From positions 62,001-126,000 of the forward strand of contig NZ_RBEE01000003.1 in the NCBI RefSeq assembly GCF_003725795.1: a DNA stretch of 64,000 bases, given 5' to 3'. Positions 53,072 to 61,061 of the stretch are shown here, piece by piece. The position numbers were made by a program, and so were the translations under genes. This DNA comes from Pedobacter jejuensis (lineage in GTDB: Bacteria > Bacteroidota > Bacteroidia > Sphingobacteriales > Sphingobacteriaceae). The notes below the pieces were generated by a model. The model did no database searches, was not told where the DNA came from, and saw only the letters and a list, made by a program, of their open reading frames with translations. Within the stretch, counting starts at the first letter, position 1; every line of letters starts with the position of its first letter.

Positions 53072-53638
53072 TTAATCTTCCTGCCAGCGATAGCTTTGTT
53101 GTTCGAAATCAGCCAGATCTAAAACTCTGCTAATGACGGTTCCGGCAACTTCTTCGATTGATTTAGGCAAACTGTAGAACGATGGATTAGCCGGACAAAT
53201 GATTCCTCCAGCTTCGGTAACAGTTTTCATGTTATTAATGTGTATTAGGCTAAATGGTGTATCTCTTACAACAGCGATTAACTTCCTACGCTCTTTTAAA
53301 ACCACATCTGCTGCTCTGGAAATTAAATCGTTCGAAATACCGTGAGCAATTCTTCCTAAAGTACCCATAGAGCAGGGCACGATTATCATCGTATCATATT
53401 TTGCAGAACCGGATGCAAAAGGCGCATTAAAATCATTTTTACTATAAAAAGTAAAATTGTAGTTTTTATAGTCCTGATTACCCAATTCAAATTGCCAGAC
53501 TTCTTTGGCATTATCACTCATTACTACGCCTACTGCTTCTATCTGATTTTCGAGTTTTATCAGCTGATCCAACAAAACTTTTGCATAAACTGAACCACTA
53601 GCACCTGTTACTGCAACAACAATTTTTTTCTTACCCAT
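53072..53638 (-). CDS. ubiX: UbiX-family flavin prenyltransferase
   Basis: The 188-aa flavoprotein has VAVTGASGSVYAKVLLDQL, PCSMGTLGRIAHGISNDLISRAADVVLKERRKL and TPFSLIHINNM... TEAGGIICPANPSFY, all typical of UbiX/Pad1. It prenylates FMN to make the cofactor for UbiD enzymes such as that at 28.2 kb. The gene is free-standing. Its promoter must lie in the long gap to its right. Confidence 0.94.
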   Translation of the reverse strand: MGKKKIVVAVTGASGSVYAKVLLDQLIKLENQIEAVGVVMSDNAKEVWQFELGNQDYKNYNFTFYSKNDFNAPFASGSAKYDTMIIVPCSMGTLGRIAHGISNDLISRAADVVLKERRKLIAVVRDTPFSLIHINNMKTVTEAGGIICPANPSFYSLPKSIEEVAGTVISRVLDLADFEQQSYRWQED

Positions 53639-54040
53639 TACATTAGCAAAAATAAGCTTTAAAAAATATATAAAACAATAAAAAAAGGGCCGAATACAAG
53701 TATTCGACCCTACATCTACCTATGAAAAACATACCCTCGAAAGGGTAAGAACAAATATATATATTTTTTTAAAAAAAGGTTATTGTAATATGTTAATTCG
53801 CATAGAACAGTTGATAATAATCATCATGAAACCACAATTGATTGATTATCAGAAAAATAAATGTATTATATATAAAACAATTAACGCAATAAATTGTACG
53901 AATTGTGAGTTCCACAATAAAACTGGAGATATAATATACAAAACGAATAGGTAAAGAAAGACGAAAGGTATAGAAATCGCAGATTAAATATTGGAAAGAC
54001 CACTAGAAATTCCCTGAATATCTGCATATAAATGTTGTAA
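53639..54040. other. Long gap holding a candidate small RNA
   Basis: About 400 bp with no supported reading frame except for tiny AT-rich ones. It contains the candidate small RNA at 53681-53751 and ends at the ompA terminator. The stretch 53760-54040 shows nothing else I can support. Confidence 0.55.
53681..53751 (-). ncRNA. Candidate ~70-nt small RNA with UUCG-capped hairpin and intrinsic terminator
   Basis: On the minus strand a TAnnTTTG element (TATATTTG, 53759-53752) precedes a short sequence that folds as hairpin 1 (UACCCU-UUCG-AGGGUA, 53747-53732) and a terminator hairpin 2 (GGG-U-CGAAUA/UAUUCG-G-CCC, 53710-53687) followed by six U. The two stems are joined by a ~20-nt single-stranded linker. 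No -33 element is convincing. It does not overlap any gene and its 5' end is unsupported except for the -7 box. Confidence 0.45.
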
Positions 54041-54089
54041 TTAGCAAAAAAAGCTGAATCACATTTTGTGAAACAGCTTTTTTTGCTAA
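54041..54089. terminator. Strong intrinsic terminator of the OmpA lipoprotein gene
   Basis: A 16-bp perfect stem TTAGCAAAAAAAGCTG/CAGCTTTTTTTGCTAA with a 17-nt loop. T runs are in the stem on both strands. It lies 52 bp past the stop of the leftward OmpA-family gene. Confidence 0.85.
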
Positions 54090-54141
54090 TGATTTAAATC
54101 GACTATTTATTTAATTTTCTAAATGCACCTAAGAGCACAAT

Positions 54142-55014
54142 TTATTGTTTAGGAGCATCAGTTGTTGCTGGTGCTTTGCCTATAAGTTCCATAAACTGAT
54201 CTAATTTTGGTGTAATTATAATTTGGGTACGTCTGTTTTGAGTTTTACCAGATGGCGTATTATTATCAGCTATCGGATTAAATTCTCCTCTTCCACCTGC
54301 TGTCAATCTTTTAGGGTCAACTGCGTATTTTGTTTGCAATACCTGTACAACTGATGATGCTCTAAGCGCACTTAAATCCCAGTTGTTACGGATGTTGGTT
54401 TGAGCGATTGGAACGTTATCTGTATTACCTTCAATTAAAACATCATACGTATCGTAATCTTTAATTATTTTAGCAATTTTACTTAACGTTTCTCCTGCTT
54501 TATCCGATACTTCATAACTTCCGGATTTATATAACATATTATCAGCCAATGATATATACACAACACCTTTCAGCACTTGTACATCAACATCTCCAAGTTC
54601 TTCTTTACTTAACGAACGTGTCAGGTTATTCGTTAACACCATATTAAGCGAGTCACTTTTATTTTTGGCATTAATTAATTGTTTAATGTATTTGTTAGAA
54701 CTATTGATTTCATCAACCAATTTAGAAATATTAACATTTCCTTGGTTGCTCGAACTTAAACACTTATTTAATGCATCTTGCAAAGCTAGAGTGTTTGCCT
54801 TTTCAGATGCAATTTGTTCTTCAAGACTTTTAACCCTACTGTTTGCACCTGTTAGTTCTCGTTGACTGTCTTGATATTTATTACTTAATTCTTGATTTCT
54901 TTCACGCAATTTGGCAAAGGTTGTTTGTAATTCAGTGTACTTTTTATTACTTACACAACTCGAAATCAGAATCGTTGAAAATAATAGTAAAGGGAGTGAT
55001 TTGTAAAGTTTCAT
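54142..55014 (-). CDS. OmpA-family peptidoglycan-binding lipoprotein
   Basis: The 290-aa protein has a lipoprotein signal (YKSLPLLLFSTILISSC, Cys20), an N-terminal coiled coil (~25-125; many Glu/Gln/Lys heptads), and a C-terminal OmpA domain (~165-275) with DVLIEGNTDNVPI... NWDLSALRASSVVQ and the final NRRTQII. The last motif binds diaminopimelate in peptidoglycan. It likely tethers a membrane to the cell wall. It is a single leftward gene ending at a strong terminator. Confidence 0.9.
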   Translation of the reverse strand: MKLYKSLPLLLFSTILISSCVSNKKYTELQTTFAKLRERNQELSNKYQDSQRELTGANSRVKSLEEQIASEKANTLALQDALNKCLSSSNQGNVNISKLVDEINSSNKYIKQLINAKNKSDSLNMVLTNNLTRSLSKEELGDVDVQVLKGVVYISLADNMLYKSGSYEVSDKAGETLSKIAKIIKDYDTYDVLIEGNTDNVPIAQTNIRNNWDLSALRASSVVQVLQTKYAVDPKRLTAGGRGEFNPIADNNTPSGKTQNRRTQIIITPKLDQFMELIGKAPATTDAPKQ

Positions 55015-55287
55015 AAATTTAATTTTTAAGATTATAAATTCTGCATAGATAATTACAACAACCGATCCCTTTTAAGCTGTTATAGTATTTTTTAAGTTTT
55101 ATTAACTTAAAATCAGGTATATACGGTTCAATATTTGTTGATATGATATTCATTTAGCACAACATAATTTTTGAATTAGCCTTCAAAAAATTTTCATAAA
55201 AATATTTTTGAATTGGCAATAGTGTCTTGATTTATCAATACAAATGAATTATCTTGCGTTTTTTATACCTGAAACGCAACCCTGTTA

Positions 55288-55584
55288 ATGATTAAGCTTT
55301 TTGTAGGCGGGTTAAGACCCGACGTTAGTGAAATGGATATTGCTATGCTAATTGGCCTCTACTGCAATATCGAAACAGTAAAAGTTGTTAGAGATAGGGC
55401 TACACATAAATGCAAAGGTTATGCATTTGTTGAAACTTCAAAAGTAGATGATGCGCAAAAGGTTATATCTGCTTTAAATGGCGAATCCTTCAAAGGCAAT
55501 ACACTAACCATCAAAATCTCGGAAGAAGAAGCACCGAAAGCTCCAAAATTCCCTAAATATACCACTAGAAAGCCAATAAGATAA
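55288..55584 (+). CDS. Small RRM RNA-binding protein
   Basis: The 98-aa protein is a single RNA-recognition motif with RNP2 LFVGGL (residues 4-9) and RNP1 KGYAFVET (~53-60), aromatic residues in place. Bacterial single-RRM proteins of this type occur in Bacteroidota and cyanobacteria. The C-terminus is Lys/Pro-rich. A possible promoter is TTG-N20-TATCTTGC about 45 bp upstream. Target RNAs are unknown. Confidence 0.9.
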   Translation: MIKLFVGGLRPDVSEMDIAMLIGLYCNIETVKVVRDRATHKCKGYAFVETSKVDDAQKVISALNGESFKGNTLTIKISEEEAPKAPKFPKYTTRKPIR

Positions 55585-55696
55585 TACTATACATTTACTC
55601 CTAAATAGAATTAGGTTTACTTTCTATGTATAGATAAAATTACTTATCCTTACAATAATTAATTTTTGTAGATATACATTGATTGATTGTTTGTTA

Positions 55697-55728
55697 ATGC
55701 AGGATATTAATTTATCCTGCATTTTTTT
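55697..55728 (+). terminator. Intrinsic terminator 113 bp after the RRM gene
   Basis: ATGCAGGATA/TATCCTGCAT, a perfect 10-bp stem with a 6-nt loop and T run on the plus strand. The distance from the RRM stop leaves a long 3' untranslated stretch that includes another small hairpin (CCTAA/TTAGG near 55600). Confidence 0.85.
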
Positions 55729-55781
55729 ATTAGAAAACTATATATTTTTTAGTTTGAGGTGTTATTTAAGCTGTTGATAAT

Positions 55782-58205
55782 ATGCTAAAAGGATTAATTA
55801 TTGCACTAATCAGTTTATTATCCATCAAATCTTTCTCACAATCAACACAGATTAGTACATCCTATATTGATTCAAAAATTAATCAATATAAACTTTCTAA
55901 TCCTTCTACTCCACTGTACCTTCATACAGATAAGAACATTTATACTAATAATGAATCAATCTGGTTTAGTGCATATTTGGTAAACGCTGATACAACATTC
56001 AAAAATCATGATGTTTTAAATCTAGCAATTGCCGATGAAAATAGTAACCAGGTTATTTTATCTGAGAAATTTCAAATGCTCAATGCAGTAAGTTCAGGTA
56101 GTTTAGATTTGCCAGATAGCATCCCGCCAGGGAACTATAATCTCATTGCCACTACAAACATTGTAGATAAAGACAATAAACCCACAAGCCAATTTATTAC
56201 AAAAATTGTTATTAAAACCATTACCCAGCAAGATTTCACATCATCAGTGGTATTAATAGATAGCGCTATTTTTAATGGTTATTTAAGGGCGAAGCTTATT
56301 ATAAATACCAAACAAAGCGATGCAAAACTTAAACCCTTAGTAGAATATAAAATTGGCAATAGCGTAACATCGAAGCTAATGGAGGTAAATAAAGAACTTC
56401 TCATCAATATTAAAGAAACTGATTTAAATGCTCACCAACCAGTACTTAAAATTAAAGTGAAATTTAACAATCAAATTCAATTCCTCAACGTTAAACTGCC
56501 AGCTATTCAACAGAAGAAAATTAATGTTCGCTTTTTTCCTGAAGGTGGAAACTTGGTTGCAGATTTACCTAACTCAATTGCCTGGGAAGCTCAAACCAAT
56601 GAATCGATTCCAATAAGTATAAAAGGAATTTTATTTCGAAATGATATTGCTATTGACACCATAGAAACAAACAGTTATGGTGTTGGTAAATTTAACTTGA
56701 AACCAGAATTAAGCAGCAAATACTATTTAAAAGTTTTATCTGGCACTTACCTTAAAGCAGATACCAATTATTTTTTACCTGCGGCACTTAATGTTGGCTT
56801 TGCATTACATTTGCCTAAAGGTGTTGTAAATGATACGTTAAGGCTTAGCATGGTTTCTAAAGAAAATAAACCTGTGCAAATTCTAATTAATAATAATAAA
56901 GGTGCTTATGCATTTTTTAAATACGAGGTTACAACACAAACCAAAACCATAAAATTACCGCTTTACAGTTTACCAAAGGGCATTTGGACACTAACAATTT
57001 TAGATGATGGAAAGCCAATTGCAGAACGATTATTTTTTGGAAGATACAATAGTGGAGTTAAGGCAAAAATTGCTGTTGATTCGAAAATATATAAGCGAAA
57101 AGACAGTGTGGCTGTAAAAGTTAATTTAACTGATAGCCTTGGTAAACCTGTTATAGGATTATTTTCCATCGCTGCTATTCAGCAAAATAGATTAACAAGT
57201 AATTGTGTTGACATTGAAAACTATATATACTTGAACAATGAATTAGGTTCTCTTCCGCAAGAACCAAGCGGAAATGGCTTGCATAACCCTGATTATGTTG
57301 AAGATATGTTATTAACTAAAGGCTGGCGAAAATACACATGGCAAGATGTACTTAATGCAGATACCACCAAAAAATTTAAGCCTCTTATCGTTTCTGGCAA
57401 AGTAAAATATGGAAATAAACCTTTAAAAGCTGCGATTCAATTAGCCATTTTAGGCGGTGATAAAATATCCTTTATCGTAACTGAAAGTGATGGCTCTTTT
57501 ACAGTTAGCAGAGAAAATCTTTTGGCAAGTGATGGAAAAAAATTAACCATCATTGTTAGTGGGAAAAATAACGCTGGTTATACAATTGAAATTAATGACC
57601 CACATTTATTATTAAATTCTAACATTGCTAAAAACCTGGCTAGTACAGGTTTTGGAAGCATAAGAAATGCAACAAACAGTATAGATAATCAATTAAAAGG
57701 ATTAGAAAATGCTTACAATTTGCAAGATGTTATTATCAAAGCAAAAAATAGTTCGGGTTCTATATATGCGTTTAAAGGTGAGCCAGGAACAAATGACTGT
57801 GGTGATTTTGTAGACGAAGCCGGCCATTTTAATTACGAAAAAGCAACAAAGAGATATAAGCCAAAACCAAATACTTGGTACGTAATAAGAACAGATTTAA
57901 GTGCTAAAGGCGATTGGTTTACCGTAAAACCATATTACTTCACCACCTGTACAGAACTCAAAAAATCGGTTACAACAATTGGCGGAATTTATGCCGAAAG
58001 AGTATTTTATGGCGTGAACAATAATCCTGGAGAGATACAGTATTTATCAACCCTACTTTGGAAAGCAGGTGTTAAAACAAATGCTGAGGGAGAAGCCATA
58101 ATTAATTTTAAAACTGGAGATATTGCTGATAACTTTAAAATTATCGTTCAAGGTATATCAAGCGAAGATGTTTTCTCCGGAACTACAAGTTTCTCGGTAA
58201 AATAG
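55782..58205 (+). CDS. MG2-like surface protein with plug-like segment (paralog B)
   Basis: The 807-aa protein parallels the gene at 25.7 kb over its whole length: a signal peptide (LIIALISLLSIKSFSQ), YLHTDKNIYTNNESIWFSAYL MG2-type entry, PDSIPPGNYNLIATTN, the GWRKYTW motif near 525, a regulatory-like beta domain, LQDVIIKAK (plug-like) and a C-terminal region. Its Cys-rich part differs from paralog A (NDCGDFVDEAGHF versus ACGDYVCDYGILNC), with fewer Cys. Role unknown; likely exported and possibly interacting with outer-membrane transporters. Confidence 0.7.
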   Translation: MLKGLIIALISLLSIKSFSQSTQISTSYIDSKINQYKLSNPSTPLYLHTDKNIYTNNESIWFSAYLVNADTTFKNHDVLNLAIADENSNQVILSEKFQMLNAVSSGSLDLPDSIPPGNYNLIATTNIVDKDNKPTSQFITKIVIKTITQQDFTSSVVLIDSAIFNGYLRAKLIINTKQSDAKLKPLVEYKIGNSVTSKLMEVNKELLINIKETDLNAHQPVLKIKVKFNNQIQFLNVKLPAIQQKKINVRFFPEGGNLVADLPNSIAWEAQTNESIPISIKGILFRNDIAIDTIETNSYGVGKFNLKPELSSKYYLKVLSGTYLKADTNYFLPAALNVGFALHLPKGVVNDTLRLSMVSKENKPVQILINNNKGAYAFFKYEVTTQTKTIKLPLYSLPKGIWTLTILDDGKPIAERLFFGRYNSGVKAKIAVDSKIYKRKDSVAVKVNLTDSLGKPVIGLFSIAAIQQNRLTSNCVDIENYIYLNNELGSLPQEPSGNGLHNPDYVEDMLLTKGWRKYTWQDVLNADTTKKFKPLIVSGKVKYGNKPLKAAIQLAILGGDKISFIVTESDGSFTVSRENLLASDGKKLTIIVSGKNNAGYTIEINDPHLLLNSNIAKNLASTGFGSIRNATNSIDNQLKGLENAYNLQDVIIKAKNSSGSIYAFKGEPGTNDCGDFVDEAGHFNYEKATKRYKPKPNTWYVIRTDLSAKGDWFTVKPYYFTTCTELKKSVTTIGGIYAERVFYGVNNNPGEIQYLSTLLWKAGVKTNAEGEAIINFKTGDIADNFKIIVQGISSEDVFSGTTSFSVK

Positions 58206-58241
58206 AATACCAAAAAAACTATCTATAACAACTCTATTAAA

Positions 58242-58520
58242 CTATCTGCTTAAAGAAGAATACCAATTAATAGGATGAGAACGTAAATTTGTTCCATCGC
58301 TTTCTACATGATACAAAATTATTGGCATGGTGAAATCCACAAAACGCTCAACTTTTTGGGATAAAGAACCTAAAAAATCTATACTTGAAATGCCTTCCTT
58401 TAAATGTACGTAAATAACGGTAGCGGTCTTTAATTCAAATCGCTCTATTTTACTAGGCCACTCTTTTTTAATTTTTTTAAGGAAAGCCGTAATTTTCTTT
58501 TCGTCTTTTATGGTATCCAT
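58242..58520 (-). CDS. Small hypothetical protein
   Basis: The 92-aa protein has a basic helical N-terminus (EKKITAFLKKIKKEWPSKIERFE) followed by short strands (ATVIYVHLKEGIS, MPIILYHVES). I recognise no domain, signal or membrane helix. It converges with the MG2-like gene (36 bp apart) and precedes xth. It is reasonably sized and coding-like, but no paralog or motif supports a function. Confidence 0.5.
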   Translation of the reverse strand: MDTIKDEKKITAFLKKIKKEWPSKIERFELKTATVIYVHLKEGISSIDFLGSLSQKVERFVDFTMPIILYHVESDGTNLRSHPINWYSSLSR

Positions 58521-58612
58521 ATTTTTTAGGTTTGATACCTCAAATTAGCAATTATATATCTATTAAAATCCCTGTAACAGATAGAATACAGGAATTTTAC
58601 ACATTGAAGTTG

Positions 58613-59383
58613 TTATGCAATCTCTATCCAAACCGGACCATGGTCGCTTGTTTTCTCCCAACCTCTTACATGTTTATCAACACCAGCAGCTTTAAGTCTG
58701 GGTTCTAGTAAAGGATTCAATAGAAAATGGTCGATTCTTAAGCCTGCATCCCTACCATAGGCATTTCTAAAATAATCCCAGAAAGTATAAATTACATCTT
58801 TTGGATAGAGTTTACGAATGGCATCAGTCCAACCCTGGTCGATTAAATTATGGAAAGCTGCTCTTACTTCAGGGCGAAACAATGCATCATCAACCCATCT
58901 TTCGGGCTTGTAAACATCTAGTTCGGTTGGCATTACATTATAATCTCCGCAAAGCACTACAGGCAAATTGTATTCTAAAAGCTTTGCTGCATGTGCTGTA
59001 AATCTTTCAAACCAACTAAGCTTGTAATCAAGTTTTGGACCTGGAGCAGGATTGCCATTGGGTAAATACAAACAGCCAATAACCACATCATCCACCATGG
59101 CTTCGATATACCTGCTTTGTAAATCTTCATCATCGCCGGGCAAACCTCTACGCAATTCTTTTATTTCTCTATCTTTAGCTAAAATAGCCACACCGTTCCA
59201 ACTTTTTTGTCCATGCCAAATAGCGTTATATCCTAAGGCCTGAAGTGCCGCAAGCGGGAATTTTTCATCTGGTGCTTTAAGTTCTTGTAAACAAGCAACA
59301 TCTGGTTTAGTTTCTTCCAGCCAACGGAGTAATACAGGCAATCTGCCATTTACTCCGTTAACATTGTAAGTCGCGATTTTCAT
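58613..59383 (-). CDS. xth: Exodeoxyribonuclease III-like apurinic endonuclease
   Basis: The 256-aa protein begins KIATYNVNGV with catalytic Glu in CLQELK; PVVLCGDYNVMPTELD (metal and catalytic Asp/Asn), YTFWDYFRNAYGRDAGLRIDHFLL and C-terminal SDHGPVWIEI complete the exonuclease III/AP endonuclease set. It repairs abasic sites. It is transcribed leftward, separate from msrA by 48 bp. Confidence 0.94.
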   Translation of the reverse strand: MKIATYNVNGVNGRLPVLLRWLEETKPDVACLQELKAPDEKFPLAALQALGYNAIWHGQKSWNGVAILAKDREIKELRRGLPGDDEDLQSRYIEAMVDDVVIGCLYLPNGNPAPGPKLDYKLSWFERFTAHAAKLLEYNLPVVLCGDYNVMPTELDVYKPERWVDDALFRPEVRAAFHNLIDQGWTDAIRKLYPKDVIYTFWDYFRNAYGRDAGLRIDHFLLNPLLEPRLKAAGVDKHVRGWEKTSDHGPVWIEIA

Positions 59384-59431
59384 ATATTTTTTATAAGCTT
59401 TTAGATATTAAAATAGCAAGACGTAAAATAC

Positions 59432-59923
59432 CTAATTCAACTTCCAATCTGGTCTTTCAAAATGGCAGGTATATCCGTAAGGATTTTTTTGTAAATAATC
59501 TTGATGGTCTTCCTCAGCATTCCAGAAGTCTGTTTCAGGTACAATTTCAGTAACAATTTTACCTGGCCACTTACCCGAAGCATCCATTTCTGCAATAAGT
59601 TCTTCAGCTGTATTACGTTGGTTATCATCAGCATAAAAAATAGCAGAGCGGTAAGAAGTACCAACATCGTTTCCTTGTCTGTTTCTTGTTGATGGATCGT
59701 GAATTTGGAAGAAATATTCTAACAAAGAACGATAAGAAAGTATTTCTGGATTGAAAACTACTTCAATTCCTTCGGCATGTGTACCGTGGTTTCTATAAGT
59801 CGCGTTTGGAACGTCGCCTCCGGTATATCCTACTACAGTAGAAATTACACCCGGCAGCTGACGGATAAGTTCTTCTACTCCCCAGAAGCAACCTCCGGCA
59901 AGAATGGCTTTTTCAGTATTCAT
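59432..59923 (-). CDS. msrA: Peptide-methionine (S)-S-oxide reductase
   Basis: The 163-aa protein has the active-site GGCFWGVEE with C12, then [28 protein letters not shown] and [23 protein letters not shown], all typical of MsrA. The E-E after GCFWG gives the usual Glu. It repairs oxidised Met, cytosolic in form with no signal peptide. It precedes xth on the same strand. Confidence 0.96.
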   Translation of the reverse strand: MNTEKAILAGGCFWGVEELIRQLPGVISTVVGYTGGDVPNATYRNHGTHAEGIEVVFNPEILSYRSLLEYFFQIHDPSTRNRQGNDVGTSYRSAIFYADDNQRNTAEELIAEMDASGKWPGKIVTEIVPETDFWNAEEDHQDYLQKNPYGYTCHFERPDWKLN

Positions 59924-60035
59924 ATTTGTTAATTAAATTTTAAAGATACAACGAGGATGCTATACATCATGTCATAATTATTTAATGATAACAAAAACCT
60001 ACGTTAAAAGTTAGCTTAATAAGTATGAAGAATAT

Positions 60036-61043
60036 TTAAAATGAATTTACTCTTTTTGGTAATTTCATTTTATTCATACTCGCAACCTTCGAATGAATAA
60101 TTTCGCCCTTATCGGTTATCAAGATAAAGCGATAATCAGCGTATTTTTCAAGAAATGCAATTCCTGCGCTTTTACCTAAAACCATTGTCGATGTACTTAA
60201 ACCGTTTGCAATTTCTGCACTTGGTCCTATAACCGTAACGCTAATTAAGCCGGTTGCAGGGTAGCCGGTTTTAGGGTTAATAATGTGCGAGTATCTTTTG
60301 CCATTAAATTCTACAAACTTTCTATAATTTCCTGAAGTAACAATTGCTTCATTTTCTATTGGAATGGTTGGTAATATTTTTTCTTCATTGATTGGGTTGG
60401 TGATGGCAACAAGCCATTTCGCACCATTTGGTTGTTTTCCCCAAGTACTCATATCACCAGATGCATTTACAATACCAGCTTTAATTCCTTTTGCCAACAT
60501 CATTTGCCTACATTTATCGGTTGCATATCCTTCACCCAATGCACCAAAACCAATTTTCATTCCTTTGTATTTGAGAAAAATGGTAGAACTATCTTGGTTC
60601 AAAATAACATGCTCAAAACCAACCAGTGAAACAGATTTTTTTATGCTTTCTTCTGATGGCATCTGAGTCATAGAGCCATCGAACTTCCATATCTTATCCA
60701 TTGCAGCAAAGCTGATATCGAAAGCACCATGTGTTGCATTTGATAATTCAAGTGCTCGTTTGGTTAGTTCAAAAACCTCTTTGACAACTTTAACAGGCAT
60801 GATTCCAGCATTCTGATTAACCTTTGAAATTTGAGAATCAGATTTCCAGTCGGATATTAAATTTTCAATTCTGGATATTTCAGCTACCACCGAATCAATA
60901 TTTTTCTCTGCTAATTCCTTATTTTCCGCAACAATAGTAATATCAAACCGCCCGCCCATTAGCAAGGTTGTGCGTTTGCGTAAAACTTGGGAACTGGATT
61001 GTAAAGCAAAGAAGATTAGCGCAGAAAGCAATAAATTTTTCAT
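60036..61043 (-). CDS. apbE: FAD:protein FMN transferase (ApbE-like)
   Basis: The 335-aa secreted protein has a signal peptide (LLLSALIFFALQSSSQ) and ApbE motifs: GALGEGYATDKC, VNASGDMSTWG, SGNYRKF, YSHIINPKTGYP and a C-terminal IANGLSTSTMVLG. It attaches FMN to a Thr/Ser of partner proteins outside the cytoplasm. The metal-ligand position that is usually Asp in ADALST-type motifs is Asn here (ANGLST), an atypical feature. It follows the PepSY-flavoreductase gene by 18 bp in the same operon. Confidence 0.9.
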   Translation of the reverse strand: MKNLLLSALIFFALQSSSQVLRKRTTLLMGGRFDITIVAENKELAEKNIDSVVAEISRIENLISDWKSDSQISKVNQNAGIMPVKVVKEVFELTKRALELSNATHGAFDISFAAMDKIWKFDGSMTQMPSEESIKKSVSLVGFEHVILNQDSSTIFLKYKGMKIGFGALGEGYATDKCRQMMLAKGIKAGIVNASGDMSTWGKQPNGAKWLVAITNPINEEKILPTIPIENEAIVTSGNYRKFVEFNGKRYSHIINPKTGYPATGLISVTVIGPSAEIANGLSTSTMVLGKSAGIAFLEKYADYRFILITDKGEIIHSKVASMNKMKLPKRVNSF

Positions 61044-61061
61044 TGTTATGCCTTGTAAAAT

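Noticed and set aside
53721..53747. Tiny plus-strand peptide gene starting ATGAAAAACATACCC
   Set aside because: Only eight codons, and the sequence is better explained by the UUCG hairpin on the minus strand.
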